From WHSV01 sp050694055 (GTDB taxonomy: Bacteria > Actinomycetota > CADDZG01 > WHSQ01): a DNA stretch of 24,259 bases. Where the stretch lies: the NCBI GenBank assembly GCA_050694055.1, contig JBOGWX010000005.1:1-24259 (forward strand), given 5' to 3'. A program made the position numbers and the translations under genes. Shown piece after piece: positions 1-7,568 of this stretch (positions within the stretch are counted from its first letter, which is position 1; each line of letters opens with the position of its first letter). Below the pieces are notes generated by a model. It saw only the letters and a program-made list of their open reading frames with translations, made no database searches and had not been told where the DNA came from.

Positions 1-9
1 TCTAGAGAG

Positions 10-999
10 ATGGCCGCTCGCCGCACCAATCTCGGACTGCTGGTGGCGCTGTCCCTGGCGCTGATAACCGGCGGCACGGCCTTCGGGGTCGGGTCCGGCT
101 GGGTGCGCTGGGTGGTCCTGGCCCACGTGGTCGCGGGTCTCGCGGTCGTGGTGCTGAGCCCCTGGAAGTCGGTGATCGTCAAGCGAGGATTTCACCGGCC
201 CCGGCGAGGCCGCACGGCCTCGGCCGGCTTCTTCGTGCTGGTGGTCGGCTGCCTCCTCTCGGGCGTCGCGCACTCGACCGGCTTCACTGATTGGGGGGCC
301 GTCTCGGCGATGCAGGTGCACGTCGGGACCGCGCTCGCCTCGATCCCGCTCTTGCTGTGGCACGTCGTGGCGCGTCCCGCCCGTGTGTACCGCACCGACG
401 TTGGTCGCCGGGCGCTGCTGCGGGCGGCGATGATCAGCGGTGCGAGCGGGATGGTCTACCTGGCGATCGAGAGCCTTTCGAGGCTGGCCGCGCTTCCCGG
501 CGCAGGACGCCGCGCTACCGGATCGCACGAGCGCGGTTCGTTCGATCCCGGCGCGATGCCGGTCACGCAGTGGCTGAACGACCGGGTGCAGTCCATCGAT
601 CCGGGCTCGTGGGCGCTTGGAGTCGGCGCCGTCGAGATCGGCTACGACGATCTGCTCTCGTTCGACGACGTAATGACGGCGACGATCGACTGCACCGGTG
701 GTTGGTACGCGACCCAGGACTGGAGTGGTGTCAGACTCGACCACCTGCTGGGAGACGTCGAGGGAGCGAGCATCGTAGTTAGGTCGAAGACCGGCTATGA
801 GCGAAGGTTCCCGCTGACCGACGCGTCTAGGTTGCTGCTCGCCACGCGCGCCGGCGGCGAACCTCTCAGCGCAGGACACGGGTTCCCCGCACGACTGGTG
901 GCCCCGGGCCGGCGCGGTTTCTGGTGGGTGAAGTGGGTCACCTCCATCGAGGTCGACAACCGTCCCTGGTGGAGGCAGTCGCCGTTCCCCCTGACCTAG
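10..999 (+). CDS. Membrane-anchored molybdopterin-dependent oxidoreductase (sulfite-oxidase-like domain)
   Basis: The protein has two parts. Residues 1-125 form about four hydrophobic segments with histidines at 39, 88, 104 and 118, which resembles a small cytochrome b-type membrane domain. Residues about 175-329 match the sulfite oxidase/YedY molybdopterin fold. They contain a DCTGGW motif whose Cys228 is at the place of the molybdenum-ligating cysteine, and the typical family ending (GFWWVKWV, then a D-N-R-P-W-W run near the C-terminus). I infer a membrane redox enzyme in which heme passes electrons to or from the molybdenum centre. The substrate is unknown. The ATG at 10 is the first start seen, but the frame stays open to the window edge, so the true start may lie upstream. 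It is convergent with the next gene. Confidence 0.8.
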   Translation: MAARRTNLGLLVALSLALITGGTAFGVGSGWVRWVVLAHVVAGLAVVVLSPWKSVIVKRGFHRPRRGRTASAGFFVLVVGCLLSGVAHSTGFTDWGAVSAMQVHVGTALASIPLLLWHVVARPARVYRTDVGRRALLRAAMISGASGMVYLAIESLSRLAALPGAGRRATGSHERGSFDPGAMPVTQWLNDRVQSIDPGSWALGVGAVEIGYDDLLSFDDVMTATIDCTGGWYATQDWSGVRLDHLLGDVEGASIVVRSKTGYERRFPLTDASRLLLATRAGGEPLSAGHGFPARLVAPGRRGFWWVKWVTSIEVDNRPWWRQSPFPLT

Positions 1000-1012
1000 T
1001 GGTCCTACCCGC

Positions 1013-1273
1013 TCAGCGTCTCCGATAGGTGAACGACCGGAAGATGAACAGGAGAACCATCGCGGCGATTATGGCTCCGATCCACGAGATGTCGCCTCTC
1101 TGGTCGAACACTTCCCTCCAAAGGAAACCGCCGACGACCGCTCCGAGGATACCGAGCCCGATCGTTGCAAGACATCCGATCGGGTCGCGCCCCGGCAGGA
1201 GCAGGCGGGCGAACGCCCCGATGATGATTCCCGCGAGGATCCAGCTGAAGATGCCCATCGAGTCGGTGTCCAT
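1013..1273 (-). CDS. GlsB/YeaQ/YmgE-family small membrane protein
   Basis: This is a small hydrophobic protein of about 86 residues with three membrane segments. The pattern GIFSWILAGIIIGAFAR, then LLPGRDPIGC, then a glycine-rich second helix (GLGILGAVVGG) is the signature of the GlsB/YeaQ/YmgE (transglycosylase-associated) family, known as stress-associated inner-membrane proteins of unclear mechanism. I start it at the ATG at 1273 (MDTDSMGIF). An ATG at 1258 is equally possible. The frame is open further upstream to 1324, but that extension is not hydrophobic and not typical of the family. It lies tail to tail with the oxidoreductase, 13 bases away, and has no obvious partner. Confidence 0.85.
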   Translation of the reverse strand: MDTDSMGIFSWILAGIIIGAFARLLLPGRDPIGCLATIGLGILGAVVGGFLWREVFDQRGDISWIGAIIAAMVLLFIFRSFTYRRR

Positions 1274-1373
1274 CACGATTGCATACCCTGAATCGATCGT
1301 GTGCGCAGGGAGCCCTCCGCGCACGGTTCTGAGGTGAGAGACTCGCCCCGAGCAATCGACAAGGGAGACCGAG

Positions 1374-2933
1374 ATGGTTGTCAGAAGTCCCTACCCGGCG
1401 GTTGAGATCCCGGACCTGCCGCTGACCAGTTTCGTGCTCGAACGAGCGGAGGAGTTCGGCGACAAGCCGGCGCTGATCGACGGCCCCAGTGGACGCACGA
1501 TCAAGTACCACGATCTCGTGGCTGCCGTGAGGGCCATGGCGGCGGGACTGACTGCTCGGGGCTTCGGCAAGGGCGACTGCTTCGCCATCTACCTGCCGAA
1601 CCTGCCCGAGTACGCCGTTGCGTTCCATGCCGTGGCGTCGGTCGGTGGCATCAACACCACCGTCAACCCGTTGTACACGGCCCATGAGCTCGCGTTCCAG
1701 CTCGATGACTCGAAGGCGAAGTTCTTGCTAACCGTTCCGCAGTTTCTCGACAAGGCGATCGAGGCCGCGGGCAAGAGCGGAGTCGATGAGATCTTTCTGC
1801 TCGGCGAGGGCGAGGGGGCAACGCCCGTGACCGATCTTCTAAGTGCCGGAACCGACACCCCGGAAGTGAGCTTTGACGTCCACAACGATCTCGCCGTGCT
1901 CCCGTACTCGAGCGGTACGACGGGGCTGCCCAAGGGCGTCATGCTGAGTCACCACAACCTGGTGAGCAACATCTGTCAGTTCCTCGGCGCGCAGAGAATC
2001 GATTCCGAGGATTCGTTCATCGGACTGCTGCCCTTCTTCCACATCTACGGCATGACGGTAATCATGAACGGAGGCCTTCGGTCGGGGGCCACCATCGTGA
2101 CGATGCCTCGGTTCGATCTCGAGCAGTTCCTCGATCTCTCGCAGAACTACAAGACGACGCGCGCCTACCTCGTCCCTCCGGTCATTCTGGCGCTCGCCAA
2201 GCATCCGGTGGTCGATAACTACGACCTCTCGAGCCTCGGGCTCATCATGTCGGGCGCGGCTCCTCTCGGTGGCGACCTCGCGGCGGCGGCGTCCAAGCGG
2301 CTCGGCTGTAACGTCATGCAAGGTTACGGACTGACCGAGACTTCGCCGGTGACTCACGCCTGTCCCGAGGACCCGAGCAAGAACAAGCCGGGTTCGATCG
2401 GACCGCCGATACCGAACACCGAGTGCAGGGTCGTCGATCCCGCCGGCGGTGATGAAGTTGGCCCCGGCGAGCTGGGCGAGGTCTGGATCAGAGGACCGCA
2501 GGTCATGAAGGGCTACCTGAACAACGATGAGGCGACCTCGTTCACCATCGATGCGGATGGGTGGTTGCACTCGGGGGACATCGGACGCGTCGACTCCGAC
2601 GGTTACTTCTTCCTGGTCGACCGGCTCAAGGAGCTCATCAAGTACAAGGGCATGCAGGTCGCGCCGGCCGAGCTCGAGTCGGTTCTTCTCTCGCATCCCC
2701 AGATCACCGATGCGGCGGTCATCGGAGTTGCCGACGAAGAGGCGGGTGAGGTGCCAAAGGCCTTCGTCGTCATCCAGCAGGAGCTGAGCGAGGACGAGAT
2801 CAAAGCCTTCGTGGCCGAGCGCGTCGCGCCCCACAAGAAGGTTCGTCTCGTCGAGGTCGTCGACGAGATACCAAAGTCGGCCTCGGGCAAGATCCTCCGG
2901 CGCGTGCTGAAGGACAGAGAGGCGCGGGCGTAG
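1374..2933 (+). CDS. AMP-forming acyl-CoA ligase, 4-coumarate/fatty-acid type
   Basis: This 519-residue enzyme belongs to the ANL adenylate-forming superfamily and activates a carboxylic acid to acyl-AMP and then acyl-CoA. Visible motifs are the phosphate-binding loop YSSGTTGLPKG (about 178-188), GYGLTETSP (about 317-325), GWLHSGD ending at Asp402, and the C-terminal SASGKILRR with catalytic Lys506. The overall pattern, including a PFFHIYGM stretch, is closest to plant-type 4-coumarate:CoA ligases and bacterial medium/long-chain acyl-CoA ligases. Sequence alone does not fix the substrate. The ATG at 1374 has a GGGAGA ribosome site just upstream. The next gene starts 20 bases after its stop, so the two are probably co-transcribed. 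Confidence 0.93.
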   Translation: MVVRSPYPAVEIPDLPLTSFVLERAEEFGDKPALIDGPSGRTIKYHDLVAAVRAMAAGLTARGFGKGDCFAIYLPNLPEYAVAFHAVASVGGINTTVNPLYTAHELAFQLDDSKAKFLLTVPQFLDKAIEAAGKSGVDEIFLLGEGEGATPVTDLLSAGTDTPEVSFDVHNDLAVLPYSSGTTGLPKGVMLSHHNLVSNICQFLGAQRIDSEDSFIGLLPFFHIYGMTVIMNGGLRSGATIVTMPRFDLEQFLDLSQNYKTTRAYLVPPVILALAKHPVVDNYDLSSLGLIMSGAAPLGGDLAAAASKRLGCNVMQGYGLTETSPVTHACPEDPSKNKPGSIGPPIPNTECRVVDPAGGDEVGPGELGEVWIRGPQVMKGYLNNDEATSFTIDADGWLHSGDIGRVDSDGYFFLVDRLKELIKYKGMQVAPAELESVLLSHPQITDAAVIGVADEEAGEVPKAFVVIQQELSEDEIKAFVAERVAPHKKVRLVEVVDEIPKSASGKILRRVLKDREARA

Positions 2934-2952
2934 TGGGATCGCTGCAGCCGGC

Positions 2953-3987
2953 ATGAAGGTCTACGAGTCTGATGTCGTCATCGTCGGCGCCGGTGTCATG
3001 GGGGCGGCAGCCGCGCGCGCTCTGTCCGGCTCTGGTCTCAACGTTAATCTCGTCGAGCAGTTCGCTCCCGGCCACAAGCGCGGCTCGAGCCACGGCACCT
3101 CTCGGATCTTTCGCCTCTCGTATCCGGACCCGATGTACGTGGCGATGGCCCAAGAGGCGCTGTCGCTGTGGCGCGCGGCCGAGGAGCAGACCGGCGAAAC
3201 TCTGCTGGTCACCACCGGTGGTTTCGATGTCGGCGATCGGATCGAGGCCAACGCCGACGCCCTGCGAGAGTGTGGAGCGAGCTTCGAGCTGGTCAAGGGC
3301 GCCGACGCTGCTGGGCGATGGCCCCAAGTCGCCCTGGCCCCCGACGAGCTCGCTCTGTGGCAGCCGGACGCCGGGATCGCCTTGGCGGATAAGGCTCTGT
3401 CATCGTTCGTACGGATTGCGACGAGCGGTGGCGTCAGGATTCACAGCAACGCGCGCGCCGAGTCCCTCGAACGCTCGGGTGGAGGCGTGAAGGTTCACTG
3501 CCGGGACCAGGATTTTCACGCCGGCGGCGTCATCGTCACCGCGGGGGGCTGGGCGGCTCCCCTCCTGGCAACCGCCGGCGTGACGCTCGACGTCAGGCCG
3601 ACGCGCGAGACCGTTGCCTACTACCCCGTCGAAGGGTCGCCGCCCACCCTGGTCGAGTGGAGTGATCCGTCGATCTACGGACTGCCGGCTCCCGGTTTCG
3701 GGCTCAAGGCGGGTGAGCACATCGCCGGCCCGTCAACCGACCCGGAGCAGCCCGGAGAGGTCAACCGGGACTCGGTCGAACGCATCTCGGCATGGGTCGC
3801 CCGAAGATTCCCGGGTGCTGATCCCACCGTGGTGCACGCGGAGACGTGCATCTACACCAACACGCCCGACGAGCATTTCGTGCTCGAGCGACACGGCCCG
3901 ATCGTAGTCGGTTCGGCCTGCAGCGGCCACGGCTTCAAATTCGCCCCGCTGATAGGCAAACGCCTGGCGGAGTTGGCGGTCCGTTAG
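2953..3987 (+). CDS. Monomeric sarcosine oxidase / N-methyl amino acid oxidase family flavoenzyme
   Basis: The 344-residue protein starts with a Rossmann FAD site (VVIVGAGVMG, glycines at 12, 14 and 17). It then has GSSHGTSRIFRLSYPD, a hallmark of the monomeric sarcosine oxidase/N-methyltryptophan oxidase family. Near the end, CIYTNTPDEHF places Cys299 at the position that covalently holds FAD in Bacillus monomeric sarcosine oxidase, followed by the SGHGFKFAP motif. The reaction would be oxidative demethylation or deamination of a secondary amine to an aldehyde plus hydrogen peroxide. The length is slightly short for the family (about 370-390). It follows the CoA ligase closely without a strong ribosome site, so translational coupling is possible. 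The two activities do not form a pathway I recognise. Confidence 0.88.
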   Translation: MKVYESDVVIVGAGVMGAAAARALSGSGLNVNLVEQFAPGHKRGSSHGTSRIFRLSYPDPMYVAMAQEALSLWRAAEEQTGETLLVTTGGFDVGDRIEANADALRECGASFELVKGADAAGRWPQVALAPDELALWQPDAGIALADKALSSFVRIATSGGVRIHSNARAESLERSGGGVKVHCRDQDFHAGGVIVTAGGWAAPLLATAGVTLDVRPTRETVAYYPVEGSPPTLVEWSDPSIYGLPAPGFGLKAGEHIAGPSTDPEQPGEVNRDSVERISAWVARRFPGADPTVVHAETCIYTNTPDEHFVLERHGPIVVGSACSGHGFKFAPLIGKRLAELAVR

Positions 3988-3991
3988 GCCC

Positions 3992-4984
3992 CTAGAGCTC
4001 GGGAGTGAGCACCGGTCTCGAGCGGCCGGTTTGAATCAGGATCACCGCCGCGATCACCAGCGCGCCACCCACGATCTGGACCACCCCCAGGCTCTGCGCC
4101 AGGAAGGTCCACGCGACGACCGCACCGAGCACCGGTTCGAGCGTCGCCGCGATCGCGGCGCGCTCGGCCTTGACGCGCTCGACGCCCCAGAGATACAGAA
4201 GGAACGGAGCGAGCGTCGCGCCCACGCCGATCAGGACCACGCGCGGGAGGTTGGCCGGGTCGAACAGCTCGTACGGGATGCCGTTGAAGACCTGCCAGCA
4301 GATCCACAGCGCGCCGGCTATGCAGAAGGCCCGGAACATCGCGCCGAGCGGACCGTAGACTCGGGTCACGCTCTCGCCGACCAGCGTATAGGTGGCGAAC
4401 AAGACGGCCGAGGCGAGCCCCATCGCGACGCCGAGGAGATCGACCGAGCCGAGCTCGGCCCCCAGCAACCCAGAGACGAGCGCAACTCCGGCCAGGGCGA
4501 GTACGACCGCCACCAGAACCTCGTTGCGGGGGCGGGCCCGGAGGCGAATGGCGGTGTAGACCACGACCAGAGCCGGGGCGGTGTACTGCAGAACCAGAGC
4601 GACCGCGACCGGCAGCCGGTCGATCGCGACGTAGTACACGGCATTCACCAGGCCGATGCAGACGCCGAGCGTCACCAGGCGGCGGCGCACCGCCGCGGAC
4701 GGAGGGGACGCGGGGCGGGCTCGGCCGGACCGCCGAACGGACACGGGGCGGGCTCGGCCGGACCGCCGAGGTGACTGCGGCCGGCGCCACGACGCCGGAA
4801 GCAGGGCGAGCCCCAGAGCGGAGACGATCGAGCGGGCCTCGGCCAGCTCCAGGGGCGCAACCCCGTCGGCGAACAGCCCTGCGGCCAGCACGGCTCCGAG
4901 CGCCCACAGGGCGGCCGCCAGTGCAATGGCCGCGAGCCCCGCCCCGGCACGGGAAGCTCTGGGGGCGGCGGTGTGTTTGTCCAT
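3992..4984 (-). CDS. EamA/DMT-superfamily transporter (RhtA-like exporter)
   Basis: The 330-residue protein has about ten hydrophobic segments in two EamA repeats, with the typical second-repeat pattern (APFLLYLWGVERVKAERAAI, then ATLEPVLGAVVAW). DMT-family members of this type often export amino acids or other small metabolites. The substrate is not predictable here. Between helices two and three it has an expanded Arg-, Ser- and Pro-rich loop built from an 11-residue duplication, listed separately. The ATG at 4984 has no ribosome site, and a TACCCT -10-like box on the minus strand (4991-4996) would give an almost leaderless message. It diverges from the suf operon and converges with the flavoenzyme, four bases apart. 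Confidence 0.9.
   Translation of the reverse strand: MDKHTAAPRASRAGAGLAAIALAAALWALGAVLAAGLFADGVAPLELAEARSIVSALGLALLPASWRRPQSPRRSGRARPVSVRRSGRARPASPPSAAVRRRLVTLGVCIGLVNAVYYVAIDRLPVAVALVLQYTAPALVVVYTAIRLRARPRNEVLVAVVLALAGVALVSGLLGAELGSVDLLGVAMGLASAVLFATYTLVGESVTRVYGPLGAMFRAFCIAGALWICWQVFNGIPYELFDPANLPRVVLIGVGATLAPFLLYLWGVERVKAERAAIAATLEPVLGAVVAWTFLAQSLGVVQIVGGALVIAAVILIQTGRSRPVLTPEL
4711..4769 (-). repeat. 33-bp tandem duplication inside the transporter gene
   Basis: Two identical 26-base copies (4711-4736 and 4744-4769) sit 33 bases apart, which is exactly 11 codons. They encode two RRSGRARP stretches in the loop after the second helix of the EamA transporter. The in-frame period suggests a recent slippage duplication tolerated in a loop predicted to be cytoplasmic because of its positive charge. 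Confidence 0.85.
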
Positions 4985-5004
4985 CTGAGCAGGGTAAACG
5001 CTCG

Positions 5005-5060
5005 TTAGGCTGCCCTAAGTGAAGGGTGCAAGCCTGTTAAGATAGTGAACGGTTTCACTA
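5005..5060 (+). promoter_or_regulatory. suf operon promoter with two inverted repeats
   Basis: Three elements are packed here. TTAGG (5005-5009) and CCTAA (5014-5018) form an inverted repeat across the expected -35 area. It partly resembles the inner half of an iron-regulator (DtxR/IdeR) box, but the spacing is shorter than the classical 19-bp operator. An extended -10 (TGT then TAAGAT, 5035-5043) follows without a clear -35. TAGTGAA (5043-5049) and TTCACTA (5054-5060) make a 7-bp-arm inverted repeat that starts on the last base of the -10 and would cover the transcription start. That position suits a repressor operator. The promoter assignment and regulator are inferred. The repeats are directly visible. 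Confidence 0.5.
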
Positions 5061-5181
5061 ACCAGCACGGTTTTGAACCGCCTGGCAGGCGTCCGGCCAC
5101 CCCGTCCGGGACCAGCCGCCATGATCTTCGAGGAGTGACGGTCCACTGATAACTCACAAACTGACGAAAGACGCGGTCGGG

Positions 5182-6381
5182 GTGCTGTCGGCCGCCTTCG
5201 GAGAGCCGGGCTGGCTGGCCGAACGGCGCCTCCAAGCGTTCGACCTCTTCGACAAGCTCGACCTCCCCGACCCCAAGGGCGAGGAGTGGCGCTACACGGA
5301 CGTGCGACGCTTCGACTTTTCGCTTTTCGATGCACCGAGCCCCGCTCGAAGCGCCCCCGAGGTCACAGCCGGCCTTGCCGGCGAGGGGGTCGTGATCGCC
5401 GACTATCAGACTGCCGCGGCGGATCACACCGACCTCTTGAAGGACCACTTCTTCACCGACGTGCCGGTGGACGAGCACAAGTTCACGGCGCTGCACGGAG
5501 CTTTTCTGTCCGACGGGATCATCGTCTACGTTCCGAGCAACGTCGAGATCGATGTGCCCTACGAGGTCTTCCGAGACGTCGCCGAGGGTGGATCGACTTT
5601 CCCTCACACCACCATCGTGGTCGGCGACAATGCGAAGGTCACGTTCGTCGACCGCTTTCGCTCCGAGAGTCACGAGCGCCCCTCGCTGTGCTCGAGCGTC
5701 GTCGAGGTGACGGCCGGCCGCGGAGCGACGGTCAACTACATCTCGCTGCAGGAGTGGGGGCGTAACGTGCACCACTTCCAGACTCAGCGCTTCACCGGTC
5801 ACAGAGATTCGACGGTGCGAAGTCTCGCCGTGCAACTCGGTTCGAAATTCGCGCGCGCGCAGGTCGAGTCGGTGCTCACCGGCGAGGGCTCGTTTTCGGA
5901 GATGCTCGGCCTTTACTTTGCCGACAGCGACCAGCACTTCGCACAGCGCACGCTGCAGAGCCACGCGGTGCCGAACACGACCTCGGACCTTCTCTACAAA
6001 GGCGCGCTCAAAGAGGTGTCGCGTTCGGAGTACTCGGGACTCATCAAGGTGGCCAAGGGGGCCCAGGGCACCGACGCCTATCAGGCGAACCGCAACATCG
6101 TGCTCTCGGAGGAAGCCGTCGCTCGCTCGATCCCACAGCTCGAGATCGAAGCGAACGAGGTCCGCTGCACCCATGGTGCCACCGTGGCGCCGGTCGAGGA
6201 GGAGCACATCTTCTATCTGATGAGTCGCGGAATCGATCGAGTGACGGCGCAGAAGCTCGTGGTGTTCGGGTTCTTCGGCGATGTGCTCGACCGGATTCGC
6301 GTGCCGGAGCTGCGCGAGGAGCTGGCTCAGTCGATCGCCAAGAAGGTCGAGGGCGGTCAGCGTCTCGAGGTTGCAAGCTAG
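5182..6381 (+). CDS. sufD: SufD, FeS cluster assembly scaffold subunit
   Basis: SufD pairs with SufB and SufC in the SufBCD scaffold that builds Fe-S clusters. The 399-residue protein has the SufB/SufD beta-helix core. PQLEIEANEVRCTHGATV near the end is the SufD form of the motif (SufB has a different H-E-A-T version), with the conserved Cys and His. WRYTD early on is also typical of SufD. The only standard in-frame start is GTG at 5182, but it has no ribosome site. The frame is open back to 5125, and the upstream codons (THKLTKDAVGVLSAAFGEP) look like a normal SufD N-terminus. An AGGAG at 5131-5135 would instead suit a CTG at 5146, so the real start may be upstream. No sufB precedes it. Confidence 0.92.
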   Translation: MLSAAFGEPGWLAERRLQAFDLFDKLDLPDPKGEEWRYTDVRRFDFSLFDAPSPARSAPEVTAGLAGEGVVIADYQTAAADHTDLLKDHFFTDVPVDEHKFTALHGAFLSDGIIVYVPSNVEIDVPYEVFRDVAEGGSTFPHTTIVVGDNAKVTFVDRFRSESHERPSLCSSVVEVTAGRGATVNYISLQEWGRNVHHFQTQRFTGHRDSTVRSLAVQLGSKFARAQVESVLTGEGSFSEMLGLYFADSDQHFAQRTLQSHAVPNTTSDLLYKGALKEVSRSEYSGLIKVAKGAQGTDAYQANRNIVLSEEAVARSIPQLEIEANEVRCTHGATVAPVEEEHIFYLMSRGIDRVTAQKLVVFGFFGDVLDRIRVPELREELAQSIAKKVEGGQRLEVAS

Positions 6382-6707
6382 TGGCTTCCTTCGAGACGGT
6401 GGCGACGCTCGATGAGATCCCCGATCCCGGCTGCAAGCAGGTCGTGGTTCGGGGCGACCTCGTCGGTCTGTATCGCGTGGGCGGCGACGTCTATGCACTG
6501 GGCGACGTCTGCACCCACGAGGAGGCCTATCTCACCGAAGGCGACTTCGAACCCGAAGACCTCGAGGTCGAGTGCCCCCTGCACGGCTCACGCTTCAACA
6601 TCGTCGACGGGAGCGTCCGAATTCTGCCGGCCACGCGGCCGGAGCCAACCTACGAAGTCAAGATCGAGGGCGACCTGGTCCTGGTCGGTCCTCGCAGAGA
6701 TTCTTAG
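6381..6707 (+). CDS. Rieske [2Fe-2S] ferredoxin of the suf operon
   Basis: This 108-residue Rieske-type protein has the ligand pattern C44-x-H46 and C65-x2-H68 (CTHEEAY and CPLHGSRF), expected to bind a [2Fe-2S] cluster. Related small Rieske proteins are annotated as ferredoxin subunits of non-heme oxygenases. A copy between sufD and sufC is a recurring actinobacterial arrangement (Streptomyces, for example), where it may supply electrons to cluster assembly. That role is inferred from context. The GTG start at 6381 overlaps the sufD stop by one base (TAGTG), indicating translational coupling. Confidence 0.93.
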   Translation: MASFETVATLDEIPDPGCKQVVVRGDLVGLYRVGGDVYALGDVCTHEEAYLTEGDFEPEDLEVECPLHGSRFNIVDGSVRILPATRPEPTYEVKIEGDLVLVGPRRDS

Positions 6708-6735
6708 TGGTGAACAACTAATAGGGAGTGACGAT

Positions 6736-7536
6736 ATGGGAGACCAGCTACTTCACATCGAGGACCTCCACGTCGAGGTCGAGGGTCGCGAGATCCTCAG
6801 GGGCGTCGATCTCACCGTCGACAAGGGCGAGATTCACGCCATCATGGGACCCAACGGTTCCGGGAAGTCGACCCTTGCGTACGTCTTGACGGGCCGTCCG
6901 GGCTACGAGGTCACCGGTGGAAAGGTCGTCTACAAGGGGACCGACATCCTCGAGCTCGCTCCGGACGAGCGCGCCAAGAAGGGCATCTTCCTGGCCTTCC
7001 AGTACCCGACCGAGGTGCCGGGCGTGAGTGTCGTGAACTTCCTGCGTACCGCCTACAACGCGGTGCATCCCGACACGCCGAAGAGCGCGATGCAGTTCCG
7101 CATGTACCTCCAGGAGAAGATCGACCTGCTCGAGATCCCGAGCGAGCTGGTCGACCGCTACGTCAACCAGGGCTTTTCGGGCGGCGAGAAGAAGCGGAAC
7201 GAGATTCTCCAAATGGCGGTTCTTCGCCCCGAGCTTGCGATCATGGACGAGACCGACTCCGGTCTCGATATCGATGCCCTCAAGCACGTCAGCGCCGGCG
7301 TGAACAAGCTCGCGACCGACGAAGTGGGCATCATGCTCATCACCCACTACCAGCGACTCCTCAACTACATCACGCCCTCGACGGTGCACGTGCTGATCGG
7401 GGGCAGGATCGCCAAGACCGGCGGGTTCGAGCTCGCCGAAGAATTGGAGGCCGAGGGGTACGCTGGAATCGCCAAGGAGCTCGGTCTCTCCGAGGAGGAG
7501 CTGGCCGAGGTCGAGGGCTCGGAAGTCCGAGTCTGA
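6736..7536 (+). CDS. sufC: SufC, ABC ATPase of the FeS cluster scaffold
   Basis: SufC hydrolyses ATP to drive conformational change in the SufBCD complex. The 266-residue protein has Walker A GPNGSGKST (38-46), the SufC-type signature FSGGEKKRNEI (from Phe147), and Walker B ending in a catalytic Glu172 (LAIMDETDSGLD). ITHYQRLLNYI with the switch histidine follows. The ATG at 6736 has GGGAG eight bases upstream. The frame is open upstream through the ferredoxin gene, but only as an out-of-frame shadow. The C-terminus has an acidic extension (EELAEVEGSEVRV). It lies 28 bases after the ferredoxin in the same operon. Confidence 0.96.
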   Translation: MGDQLLHIEDLHVEVEGREILRGVDLTVDKGEIHAIMGPNGSGKSTLAYVLTGRPGYEVTGGKVVYKGTDILELAPDERAKKGIFLAFQYPTEVPGVSVVNFLRTAYNAVHPDTPKSAMQFRMYLQEKIDLLEIPSELVDRYVNQGFSGGEKKRNEILQMAVLRPELAIMDETDSGLDIDALKHVSAGVNKLATDEVGIMLITHYQRLLNYITPSTVHVLIGGRIAKTGGFELAEELEAEGYAGIAKELGLSEEELAEVEGSEVRV

Positions 7537-7568
7537 CGAGTGATCACGGACCAGAAGGTGAGAAGGCT

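Noticed and set aside
1839..2954. Minus-strand frame (371 codons) opposite the CoA ligase
   Set aside because: It is a shadow of the ligase gene, with no family features and a composition typical of antisense frames.
5005..5018. Bona fide IdeR/DtxR box
   Set aside because: Only the inner part matches and the arms are 14 bp across instead of 19 bp. It is kept as an unspecified inverted repeat rather than called an iron box.
5005..6498. Long open frame on the minus strand (497 codons) opposite sufD
   Set aside because: It is the antisense of a well-supported SufD gene and arises from high G+C at third codon positions. Its translation is Arg/His-rich with no recognisable domain.
6412..6735. 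N-terminal extension of SufC
   Set aside because: The frame is open upstream but lies within the Rieske ferredoxin gene in another frame. SufC has a clear ATG and ribosome site at 6736.
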